From positions 1-64,000 of the forward strand of contig JAEZJV010000054.1 in assembly GCA_023415635.1 (NCBI GenBank): a DNA stretch of 64,000 nt, read 5' to 3'. The stretch's first letter is position 1, and every line of letters begins with the position of its first letter. This DNA is from Bacillota bacterium. Its GTDB lineage: Bacteria; Bacillota; Clostridia; Lachnospirales; Lachnospiraceae. The position numbers and the translations under genes are program-made. This document shows, piece by piece, positions 18,356 to 25,783 of the stretch. The notes under the pieces were generated by a model. The model saw nothing but the letters and a program-made list of their open reading frames with translations. It did no database searches and was not told the origin of the DNA.

Positions 18356-19252
18356 TTAGTTTAACAGCAGGCTGCAGTATCCCTTCTCCAAGATATCAGC
18401 CTTATAACCCATAATCCAGGGTATCACGGTACCCTCGGAAATACAGCCTTCCGGTAAATATGCAGTTATGGTCTGAGTTCTAAAATACATGGCTATTTTC
18501 GGAAATATTTCAGATATTAAATGCTCCGGAATAATAGCTTCTGCAATAATCAGCTTTTCTTCCATAACATACCCCAATATGGCATATTCCATATTCTGAT
18601 ACTCAAGCTTTTTACAAAATCCACCAGAGAAGCGATTTTCCGCAATTGCATAATCAATCGCTGCTTCATCCCACTTTACATAAATCATATCTTTCAGAAA
18701 AGTATCCCGTAACCGAGTATACTCCTCTGATGAAATATCAGTAATCTTTATATTACTAATTTGGTACTTCCCTGTATAATGATAAATACACTTTCTGATT
18801 TTGCCGGCTTCCTTTAGTCCAATCCTCTTATAATAAGCTGAAAGCTCTATATTGGCAGGGGAAAAAAGAAAGATATAATTATTATCATCACAATAACGGC
18901 AGATAAGGTCTATGATTTTTTTACTGATTCCCTTCCCTCTGAAGGCTTTTCGCACACCAAGTGCATAGCCAAAAACAGCCGGAAGCTCTCTCTGTCCTGT
19001 ATGAATTGTCATAGGCAATAGGTACGCCATTCCGATAATCTGCAGATTGGAAATTGCAAGGATAGTGTTTTCTGCGACAAAGCGGCGTCCGAGAAATAAG
19101 TCGATGTATTCATCCGGATCCCGGAAGCTCTCTCTCCAGATTGCTTTCAGCTCAGAACAGATTTGCTTTTTTTCTAATGTGCATTCCTTCAAGCTGCTTG
19201 CTCCACTATGCTCGTCCATAATTTGTGACGCCCACACAATACGGTATTCCAT
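18356..19252 (-). CDS. GNAT-family acetyltransferase
   Basis: A 298-aa protein with a GNAT domain in its first half: a strand AVFGYALGVRKAFRGKGISK contains the acetyl-CoA loop R/QxxGxG/A (residues ~88-107), followed by a helix and FLFSPANIELSAYYKRIGLKEAG, the usual end of the fold. The C-terminal ~140 residues form a second, divergent domain. The substrate is unknown. Its place between the MATE fusion (12 bases upstream) and the phosphatase (36 bases downstream) makes it part of the operon. Acetylation of the peptide, of a regulator, or self-protection are all possible. AAGGGGAAG precedes the ATG. Confidence 0.78.
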   Translation of the reverse strand: MEYRIVWASQIMDEHSGASSLKECTLEKKQICSELKAIWRESFRDPDEYIDLFLGRRFVAENTILAISNLQIIGMAYLLPMTIHTGQRELPAVFGYALGVRKAFRGKGISKKIIDLICRYCDDNNYIFLFSPANIELSAYYKRIGLKEAGKIRKCIYHYTGKYQISNIKITDISSEEYTRLRDTFLKDMIYVKWDEAAIDYAIAENRFSGGFCKKLEYQNMEYAILGYVMEEKLIIAEAIIPEHLISEIFPKIAMYFRTQTITAYLPEGCISEGTVIPWIMGYKADILEKGYCSLLLN

Positions 19253-19264
19253 CGCATCTTCCCC

Positions 19265-21025
19265 TTACACTTTCACTGTCAAGGTATTAAAGCCCTGATA
19301 TCTTCGATAGAAAAATTCCTTGGCTTTATTTTTTACCAAAAGCACACCGATACTTTCCATTCCCTCATCGCTGTCCTTTTCAATCCTTTTTGTTTTCATA
19401 TCGAAAGGATTATAGCTTACTGCATTATCTCTGATATGAAGCTCAAAGGAGTTATCCTCATTTGCTATCAGCGTAAGCTCTATGTAACCATTCTCCAGCT
19501 CTGAAAAGCCATTTGAAATAATCGCCTGACATATCTCCTCCACCATAAGATTAACATAATACTGCTGTGTAGGGCTTGCACTCCATCTGGAGCAGAATGC
19601 CTCTACTTCAGCAGCTAGCAGGCAAAATTCCTCCTTTTTGTCAATCGTTTGGTTAAAAATCCGCTCTTCATTAAGCACTTCCCAGGTCTTTTTATTCGTT
19701 CTATCCAGGTAGCCCTTCCAGAATCTCCATAGGAGGAGCGAAGCCAATTCCGTTGCAGGAAAAATCCACCAGAACATATTGATCCCGATGGCCGCAAATA
19801 ATACTGCAAAAATAAGATATAGTGCAAAATTTCTTAAGAAATTAATCCGTAATGCCAGCTTATCCTTTCCGATTGCCTGATAAAAGCAACCCATTACTAT
19901 AGAAAAGCCTCCGAAGACGGTACTAATACAAAGCAGACGGACTGCAGCGGTTCCAAGTGCCACGTTATCTTCTGATAGTCCAAATAGGCAACAAATAGGA
20001 GCTGCCAATATTCCCGCTGTCAATGCCGAAGCTGTGCCCAGTAAAAATCCCCAGCGAAGTGCCAAGGCCAGTAGGGTATCCAAAGCCCTCTTATTCTTCT
20101 CCCCGTAAAATGTCCCAACCAGCGGCTGTATGTTTGAACAAATGCCTTCATAAACAGCAAACAGCAGATAGGAAAAATTAACGGTTACATTAAAAATCGC
20201 CAATCCTTCTTTTCCACCAATGCGCATCAACAAAAAATTTATGATAATAAATAACAAAAATTGAAATAAGTACCTTGATGAAGAAGAAAAGCCCTTCCTG
20301 AAATTATCCCCTATCAGTTTTAGGTCCGGCCTGATTAATTCAATGCGAAGTATGGTATATTTGCTAAATATATGAGGAAGATAAATGCAGATTGATACAG
20401 CTTTTCCAATAACCGTGGCCAGAGCCGCACCTTCTGCTCCCATTTGAAGTAGAATAACGAATATAAAATTTAAAATAATATCGACGAAGTTTCCGATAAT
20501 AAAGCCTATCCCTGCAAGCTTCTGGTTATCATCACACCTTATATAGAAATATAAGAGCGCATTTAAAAAGAAGAGCGGTGCTGACATAAATAGTATTCTG
20601 GCATAGGAATAAGCTGCCGTGTATAATTCTCCATCGGACGGATTCGTCCCCAGCAGCCTCATAATAACAGGGAGAAAAAAGCACCCCAGCAGAGCCTGTA
20701 CAACACTGATAGCCAATGACATATACAGCATTTGGTTGAAGTCCTGAACTCCCGCCCGTGCCTTGCCTTCACCCAAGAGCCTGCTGAATTTTACTGAACC
20801 CCCAATTGAGATTCCCAAATCCAATATATTAAAGAACATAAAAACAGGTGTAATCAGTCCAATAGCCGCAAGCCCTGTCTCACCCATTTTTGAGCCTACT
20901 ACGAGAGCGTCTGCAATATTACCCAGCGACAGTCCTATAGAGAACACCATCGATGGAATTAGGAAGCGGTAGAACATACGACTTGTAAAGAATTTATTCT
21001 TTTCATCTGATTCTCTGCTTTTCAT
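19265..21025 (-). CDS. MATE transporter fused to an RsbW-like ATPase domain
   Basis: A 586-aa fusion. Residues ~10-435 form a 12-helix MATE (NorM/DinF-type) exporter. Residues ~450-586 form a HATPase domain of the anti-sigma kinase kind. In that domain the N-box (MVEEICQAIISNG) is recognisable, but the G1 box reads RDNAVSYNPF, with Ala in place of the usual Gly, and the G2 box reads GMESIGVLLVK rather than GGLGI, so catalysis may be weakened. The start is ATG 21025, because it overlaps the DUF2156 stop as ATGA; the frame opens further upstream without a well-placed ribosome site. It could couple export of a compound to partner switching. I know of no characterised protein with this layout. 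Confidence 0.88.
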   Translation of the reverse strand: MKSRESDEKNKFFTSRMFYRFLIPSMVFSIGLSLGNIADALVVGSKMGETGLAAIGLITPVFMFFNILDLGISIGGSVKFSRLLGEGKARAGVQDFNQMLYMSLAISVVQALLGCFFLPVIMRLLGTNPSDGELYTAAYSYARILFMSAPLFFLNALLYFYIRCDDNQKLAGIGFIIGNFVDIILNFIFVILLQMGAEGAALATVIGKAVSICIYLPHIFSKYTILRIELIRPDLKLIGDNFRKGFSSSSRYLFQFLLFIIINFLLMRIGGKEGLAIFNVTVNFSYLLFAVYEGICSNIQPLVGTFYGEKNKRALDTLLALALRWGFLLGTASALTAGILAAPICCLFGLSEDNVALGTAAVRLLCISTVFGGFSIVMGCFYQAIGKDKLALRINFLRNFALYLIFAVLFAAIGINMFWWIFPATELASLLLWRFWKGYLDRTNKKTWEVLNEERIFNQTIDKKEEFCLLAAEVEAFCSRWSASPTQQYYVNLMVEEICQAIISNGFSELENGYIELTLIANEDNSFELHIRDNAVSYNPFDMKTKRIEKDSDEGMESIGVLLVKNKAKEFFYRRYQGFNTLTVKV

Positions 21026-21900
21026 TCTGTTATGGTCCATCCCTTCCAAAGTTCATTAAATCGGACCGGTTTCATCTCTGTTTTGTGCAATCGCAGGCCT
21101 TTTATTCCTAGATCCTCTTCCCTGTTTATGTATCTGATATTTTTCGGAAGCCATCGATAAAGCTCCCATTTCAGATAACAGTCTATATCCTCCTCAAGAG
21201 TTTTTGATATATGAAGATCAAAGGTGTCCTCTGTGATTGCCGTCCCTAATGCAAACGCAAGCGGTTTATTGCCATTCATCATAAGGATTCCGGACAACTG
21301 AAGTTCTTCAAAGAATTCAAGTGCATTCAGCGTGGCACCGATTTCTACGCTTTCCCCATTATGCTTTATTTCTGTATGCCACCTTCCGGCAACCTCTGCA
21401 GCAAGTGGGATCGTTTCCTTTGACACCTCCATAATTGTCCATTTATGGGCTTGTCTTCCTCTCTGAACCTTAGACCGCAAATGCTTAAAGCGGCTTCCCT
21501 CGAGTCTAACCTGCTCCTCCCTGTCGTAGATATATTCCCAATCCTCGCGTATGCTTTCATAATAAAACCTGCCGGGAAAGTACTTATCAAGAAATTCTCT
21601 ATCCTTATCTCTCAGATACCGAAAAGTAGGTTTATCCTTATCAAGCAGTTTCGAGATAATATACTGTTTTTCATCCTCTGCTCCGCAAGGAAAGAAATAC
21701 TCACTTGTGTCCTTGCTTTCGCATTTTACACAAAAAAGTCTTTCAGAAAGATAGACCTTAAGCCTCATCCTGTCCTTCCATAGATAAAGTGAGGAAAAGG
21801 CATGGGAAGATAACGTATGTCCGCAGCTCCTCCTTATTCTATCAATTCTATCCTTTTGAAATAATTCGATTGATGTAAACTTCAAAACAGCTTGATCCAT
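21022..21900 (-). CDS. DUF2156 protein (LPG-synthase C-terminal-like)
   Basis: A 292-aa soluble protein resembling the C-terminal catalytic domain of phosphatidylglycerol lysyltransferase (DUF2156), made of two GNAT-like halves. Recognisable parts are FSSLYLWKDRM near residue 35, REDWEYIYDREEQVRLEGSR (about 118-137), the HKWTIMEVSKETI region and the C-terminal YINREEDLGIKGLRLHKTEMKP stretch (written in part). Such domains use aminoacyl-tRNA to modify lipids or peptides. Here, without the flippase part, aminoacylation of the peptide or of lipid for self-protection is possible. It overlaps the MATE gene by 4 bases and follows the STAS gene after 10 bases. Confidence 0.75.
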   Translation of the reverse strand: MDQAVLKFTSIELFQKDRIDRIRRSCGHTLSSHAFSSLYLWKDRMRLKVYLSERLFCVKCESKDTSEYFFPCGAEDEKQYIISKLLDKDKPTFRYLRDKDREFLDKYFPGRFYYESIREDWEYIYDREEQVRLEGSRFKHLRSKVQRGRQAHKWTIMEVSKETIPLAAEVAGRWHTEIKHNGESVEIGATLNALEFFEELQLSGILMMNGNKPLAFALGTAITEDTFDLHISKTLEEDIDCYLKWELYRWLPKNIRYINREEDLGIKGLRLHKTEMKPVRFNELWKGWTITE

Positions 21901-21910
21901 AATAACCTTC

Positions 21911-22207
21911 TTATTCTATCGTTAATATATCAACAAAGCCTGTAATTTCAAATACTTCCATTATGGGGTCGTTGACGTTCCTGACTATCATTTGACCCTG
22001 CCTATTCATTACCTTCTGAGCAGCAAGAATAACACGAAGTCCGGCAGAGGAGAGATATTCCAAGCCGGAGAAATCAAATTCAAGAACTGATATATTATTT
22101 AAAGAAGCCTTAAGCTCTGCCTCAAGCTGGGGAGCTGTGGTAGTGTCAAGTCTTCCCTCCAGATTGATTATTAGCTCCTCATTATTACTGCTCTTATTTA
22201 TAATCAT
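21911..22207 (-). CDS. STAS-domain anti-sigma factor antagonist (SpoIIAA/RsbV-like)
   Basis: A 98-aa single STAS domain: ELIINLEGRLDTTTAPQLE at the start and FDFSGLEYLSSAGLRVIL around residues 44-61. Ser53/Ser54 fall where RsbV and SpoIIAA are phosphorylated. It should be phosphorylated by an RsbW-like kinase and dephosphorylated by the PP2C protein of the same block. The start is ATG 22207, with GGAGG 6 nt upstream. The longer open frame (to 22249) has no ribosome site and lacks family similarity. Confidence 0.88.
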   Translation of the reverse strand: MIINKSSNNEELIINLEGRLDTTTAPQLEAELKASLNNISVLEFDFSGLEYLSSAGLRVILAAQKVMNRQGQMIVRNVNDPIMEVFEITGFVDILTIE

Positions 22208-22290
22208 GTTAACCTCCAATTTCACATGATAATCTCCCGGAATCGTCATCCTTCGATTTTCAATGTATTGACAATTTATATTTATAATCT

Positions 22291-23229
22291 TTACAGATCA
22301 AACAGTTTCTTACAGCTGATCCGGCACGCCGTATCCTTAATTGTGTCCTCCATTCTTTCCAGATAAGATAAATCTGATCCTATTTCATGGCATAGGTCAC
22401 ACATCGAAACATAATCACTTCTATAGCGGCTAAGATAGTTTCCCTTATTCTCTCCTTCTTGCTTCAAGAGCTTTGGTCCAATATTAGTTATCACCGTAAG
22501 ATATTCATTTTTTTCTTTTGCTTTTATCAACTCTTCCAGAGTTTTTTCTTTTGCTGAACCAATTTTCAATATGTTCATATCCAGACCCTGACTGCAGCAG
22601 GGATAAACACTTCCATCGGGCATAATAGTCAAGACATCCGCTAAAGTACATTTACCACTGTAATCATTATAGATATAATCCTCCCAAGGAATGATCTCCT
22701 CTGCTCTGCCAATCGGTTGGCAAATGCCCTTCTCCCAGGTGTACTCCGTATACTTTTTCTCTAGGGGCTGTTCTGCTGTTGTTTTTTTTGTGATAACACT
22801 TTGAAATCTCATAGGCAGGTTAATTTTTTGATTCGCAATAATCAGATTTTCTATGTTCTGATGAGGTATGTAATCCGCATGAAACTCATCCGTACTGATT
22901 CTTAAAAATGTTACTCCTTTATTTTTTAGTTCTGTTAACATCTGAACTGCATTCTCAATACTGTTTGCCCAGTATGCATTTGTTGTTAAGTAGACGCTTA
23001 AATGATAACTGTGACTAAGCGCAATCAATTCCATTATCTCATTATAGTATAACAGAGCTTCTCCGCCGGTAATGCTAATCTCATCAATTACTTTGGTGTC
23101 AGCAGCCTGTCTGATATAATCCGAAGCAGTATCAAAATCCATTTTTTCTTTCTGTGTTGGATCACAATGAAAACAGCAAATCTTACATGCCGCATTGCAT
23201 TTTAGTGTATATACTAAAATCAGCTTCAC
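22291..23229 (-). CDS. Radical SAM enzyme, second maturase of the RiPP locus
   Basis: A 312-aa radical SAM protein. The cluster motif is CNAACKIC (Cys11, Cys15, Cys18) and the SAM-binding motif is SITGGEAL (about residues 52-59). Further cysteines occur near the middle (Cys170, Cys194, and CC at 211-212, in MPDGSVYPCCSQG) and near the C-terminus (MCDLC and TACRISCKK), suggesting one or two auxiliary iron-sulfur clusters of SPASM or twitch type. It lies downstream of the precursor gene, behind a long stem-loop that may lower its expression relative to the precursor. It probably makes a second modification on the peptide, such as a thioether or other carbon-centred crosslink; the chemistry cannot be read from sequence. 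Confidence 0.87.
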   Translation of the reverse strand: MKLILVYTLKCNAACKICCFHCDPTQKEKMDFDTASDYIRQAADTKVIDEISITGGEALLYYNEIMELIALSHSYHLSVYLTTNAYWANSIENAVQMLTELKNKGVTFLRISTDEFHADYIPHQNIENLIIANQKINLPMRFQSVITKKTTAEQPLEKKYTEYTWEKGICQPIGRAEEIIPWEDYIYNDYSGKCTLADVLTIMPDGSVYPCCSQGLDMNILKIGSAKEKTLEELIKAKEKNEYLTVITNIGPKLLKQEGENKGNYLSRYRSDYVSMCDLCHEIGSDLSYLERMEDTIKDTACRISCKKLFDL

Positions 23230-23270
23230 TCTTCCTGCTCATCCTTTCTCATGATGACTTGATGAATATA

Positions 23271-23345
23271 TAAGGGAACACTACCATCCCAGCAGAATCA
23301 TTACTGATAATGCATGCTTATAAGGCAGATGATAATGTTCCCTTA
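23271..23345 (-). other. Stem-loop between precursor gene and second radical SAM gene
   Basis: A perfect 10-bp inverted repeat, TAAGGGAACA (23271-23280) with TGTTCCCTTA (23336-23345), encloses 55 bases that contain smaller hairpins. On the minus strand the stem is followed by TATATATTC, a weak T-run. It lies 24 bases after the precursor stop. It may be a leaky terminator or a 3'-stabilising element that lets the precursor be made in excess of the enzymes. Confidence 0.6.
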
Positions 23346-23369
23346 AAATAATAAATATTTTGCTTTTAA

Positions 23370-23594
23370 TTATCCGATAATCAAGTTAAATCCACAGCCG
23401 CCCCCAGCAACATTATCAAGTTGATCATCCGATATGCTCTTGCTGAATTTTGTGAATTCCTCTGCAGAAATAGCATAACCAAGCTCATTTGCAAGCTTTG
23501 ACTGCTCCTCAGCAGTTTTGCATGCTTTGAATTTCGTTGCCAGGCCTTCATCATTCTTAACAACCTCAACAAGTTTTTTGATAGAATCGCTCAT
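23370..23594 (-). CDS. Nif11-leader RiPP precursor peptide
   Basis: A 74-aa precursor. Residues 1-50 look like a Nif11-type leader (MSDSIKKLVEVVKNDEGLA, then KTAEEQSKLANELGYAIS and EEFTKF). The leader ends SDDQLDNVAGGG, the double-glycine site of NHLP/Nif11 peptides. What remains is GCGFNLIIG (cut after the second Gly) or CGFNLIIG (after the third): a very short, hydrophobic core with one Cys. AAGGAGG lies 7 nt before the ATG. It sits between the two radical SAM genes and upstream of a C39 exporter able to cut at GG. Such a small core fits a signalling or lipophilic peptide better than a classical bacteriocin; that is inference. Confidence 0.9.
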   Translation of the reverse strand: MSDSIKKLVEVVKNDEGLATKFKACKTAEEQSKLANELGYAISAEEFTKFSKSISDDQLDNVAGGGCGFNLIIG

Positions 23595-23613
23595 ACCTTT
23601 TCCTCCTTAATGT

Positions 23614-24948
23614 TTAATCTATTCTAAATAATGCCTGCCCTTCCTTAAATATTTGCTCTTCTTCAAAAGCAAGATTAATTAGGTGCACACACTTTAGACG
23701 TATCCTGTCACATTCCTTTGCCTGTGAGGCTGCTCTGATTTTGCATCCACCAACACATAAGTACTTAGCAAAGCAACCCTGGCATATGCAATTTTGATCA
23801 ACTGCATATGCTCTCAAGGATTGAATGTGACTATCCTCAAGACTCAGCTCACCGGAACTTAAATCAATCTTCCCTATTTGCATTGCCTCCTCCTTTGATT
23901 CCATACAGGCGAAAATTTCACCCTTCAAATTGACATTCCAATTTGGTTTGGCTGTAGAGGAGCAATAATGCCTTCTTGGGTATTGATAATCCCAATAATT
24001 TTTGTCATAGATTCTGATTGTAGTCGTTTTTGCATAGTCAAAGATTTCCATAAGCTTATTCTGGTATTCTGTATAATCTATCATAAGCTCTGCCTTTTCT
24101 ATCAGAGCTCTTCCGGAAAGGTTAACTGGACTGAACGAGATTGATGTACCAGGGAAATGTTGATCAAAGTAATCAACTGTATCTCTCATATAGTTCAGAT
24201 TATTTGCTGTTACTACTATATTAAACCCTGTCTTTATCTTACTATGATATAAACACTTTACATTCCGGTATACCCTCTCATAGGAAGGTCTTCCGTCAGC
24301 ATAGGGTCGCTGTTTATTCTGAATTATCTCCAGACCGTCAAAAGAGATTGAAACGCCATGGAAATTATCTATGATAAAGCTACATAGCTCATAACTAAAG
24401 GCACCGTTGGTGGGCATGTAAAACTGAGGCTTTAGGTGATACTCCAATGCTTTTTCCTTGATCCTGCCCACTGTATATCGAAGCAGCTTTGGCGCAAATG
24501 TGGGCTCTGCATCATTAGAAAACATGATTGGACAGACTGAGTTCAATTGATACTCAGGTAGTTCCTGCAGATAACGGAAGTAAGCCGTAATGATCCGATC
24601 AATATTTTCTTCTTTTTGATATGTAACACCAGCCCCGCCACGTCCGGCATAACAATAGATGCATTTCAGGTGACAGCCGTTTGAAAGATCAATATTCAAC
24701 GATGGAAACCCCTTCTGAAACAAGTTTAAATCCTTTACTGTCGTTTCCTTCATTGATTCCATTATTTCTGCTATATTTCCATTGCTCTGCATATTCCTTT
24801 CAGAACTATTATTTCTGTTCTCAATAGCGTATGCATCCTTTTGATCAATCAGTTCAATAAAGCCCCTGATTGGCGAATAAAGTATTCTCTTATCCTCCGC
24901 TTTTTCATATGGTAGAATATAGATCTCTTCCTTATTCAACATCATCAT
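23614..24948 (-). CDS. Radical SAM/SPASM peptide maturase (Nif11-class)
   Basis: A 444-aa radical SAM protein with an N-terminal ~80-residue region likely to bind the leader (a RiPP-recognition-like start, EEIYILPYEKAEDKRILYSP). The cluster motif is CHLKCIYC (Cys92, Cys96, Cys99). The C-terminal SPASM domain has Cys329, 348, 387, 389, 392, 398, 402, 413 and 420, enough for two auxiliary 4Fe-4S clusters. It resembles the enzymes Haft and colleagues described as Nif11-peptide radical SAM maturases. It is the first gene of the operon, 19 bases before the precursor. Three ATGs in a row open the frame, and the first is 4 nt from AAGGA. Confidence 0.9.
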   Translation of the reverse strand: MMMLNKEEIYILPYEKAEDKRILYSPIRGFIELIDQKDAYAIENRNNSSERNMQSNGNIAEIMESMKETTVKDLNLFQKGFPSLNIDLSNGCHLKCIYCYAGRGGAGVTYQKEENIDRIITAYFRYLQELPEYQLNSVCPIMFSNDAEPTFAPKLLRYTVGRIKEKALEYHLKPQFYMPTNGAFSYELCSFIIDNFHGVSISFDGLEIIQNKQRPYADGRPSYERVYRNVKCLYHSKIKTGFNIVVTANNLNYMRDTVDYFDQHFPGTSISFSPVNLSGRALIEKAELMIDYTEYQNKLMEIFDYAKTTTIRIYDKNYWDYQYPRRHYCSSTAKPNWNVNLKGEIFACMESKEEAMQIGKIDLSSGELSLEDSHIQSLRAYAVDQNCICQGCFAKYLCVGGCKIRAASQAKECDRIRLKCVHLINLAFEEEQIFKEGQALFRID

Positions 24949-24998
24949 TGGTTCCTTCTTATCTTATAATTAATCATCATCTGTCACTAATTGATTTT

Positions 24999-25044
24999 AT
25001 TATATAGCTTTTAAAATAATCTCTCAATGTATCGTAGTACAGTC
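24999..25044 (-). promoter_or_regulatory. RiPP operon promoter with upstream 9-bp repeats
   Basis: On the minus strand: TTGAGA (25027-25022), 17-bp spacer, TATAAT (25004-24999), about 50 bases before the first radical SAM gene. The 9-mer AGTACAGTC occurs at 25036-25044 and again at 25059-25067 (23 bp apart), both just upstream of the -35, with a third copy reversed at 25080-25088. Centres fall near -48, -71 and -92 from the expected start, as for activator sites. The LuxR/NarL-type regulator encoded next door is the natural candidate. Confidence 0.7.
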
Positions 25045-25053
25045 ATTTGTAAA

Positions 25054-25088
25054 TAAAAAGTACAGTCCAATAAAGCCGGGACTGTACT
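25054..25088 (-). terminator. Terminator of the two-component operon
   Basis: AGTACAGTCC (25059-25068) pairs with GGACTGTACT (25079-25088). On the minus strand a T-run follows directly. It ends the regulator gene 21 bases after its stop and separates it from the RiPP promoter. Its arms are also two of the three 9-mer repeats. Confidence 0.85.
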
Positions 25089-25108
25089 ATAAGACAGTAT
25101 CATTATAT

Positions 25109-25783
25109 TTAATTATTCTCATCAATCAGCCCTTTACGGCCGGCATATGCAATCACCTGTGCTCTGTTTTCCAAATGTAATATTTCAAGGATTCTTTCCA
25201 TATGGTACTTTACCGTTCGCTCGGTCAGGCCTAAGCATTCTCCGATTTCTTTATAGGTGTTTCCCTTTGCTACCATCTCCAGTACCTCTAATTGCCTTTC
25301 CGAAAGGTTTTCTTCTTTTTCGGCCGATAATTGCTGTGAGGATATATTATCTTGTAACCTGTTACGTCTGAATTCCTTCAATAGTTTAGTAGCAAGACCC
25401 GGTGAAAGGGGAGGATCGTCATCATTTTCAAGATCACGCAGCATACTTATCAGTGTTTTGGCATCTGTATCCTTCAGCAGATAGCCTGAGGCCCCATACT
25501 TCACTGCATTAAATAGATCCTCATCGTCCTCAGAGGTAGTCAGCATAACAATCTTGGTATCCGGCATTTCCGCTTTTATGAGCTTTAATGCCTCCAGACC
25601 GTTACATTCCGGCATTCTGATATCCATCAAAATGATATCCGGTCTATTAATCCTTGCCTTAGCTACTGCAGTCTTCCCATCCTTTGCAGTTCCAACAACA
25701 TCAACTCCGTAAGTATCTAAAAGATATTGAAGGCCTTCCATAAATAACGAATGATCGTCAACCAACATTAACTTCTTTTTCAT
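25109..25783 (-). CDS. NarL/LuxR-type response regulator
   Basis: A 224-aa regulator. The receiver domain has the acidic pair Asp9-Asp10, phosphoacceptor Asp54 in ILMDIRMPE, the Thr of VMLTTSE and the Lys of YLLKDTD. The LuxR-type helix-turn-helix (about 155-218) includes LSERQLEVLEMVAKGNTYKE and LGLTERTVKYHMERIL. It overlaps the sensor kinase gene by 26 bases, so it is co-translated. It lies immediately upstream of the RiPP operon, whose promoter carries repeats suited to a LuxR-type dimer. Confidence 0.93.
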   Translation of the reverse strand: MKKKLMLVDDHSLFMEGLQYLLDTYGVDVVGTAKDGKTAVAKARINRPDIILMDIRMPECNGLEALKLIKAEMPDTKIVMLTTSEDDEDLFNAVKYGASGYLLKDTDAKTLISMLRDLENDDDPPLSPGLATKLLKEFRRNRLQDNISSQQLSAEKEENLSERQLEVLEMVAKGNTYKEIGECLGLTERTVKYHMERILEILHLENRAQVIAYAGRKGLIDENN

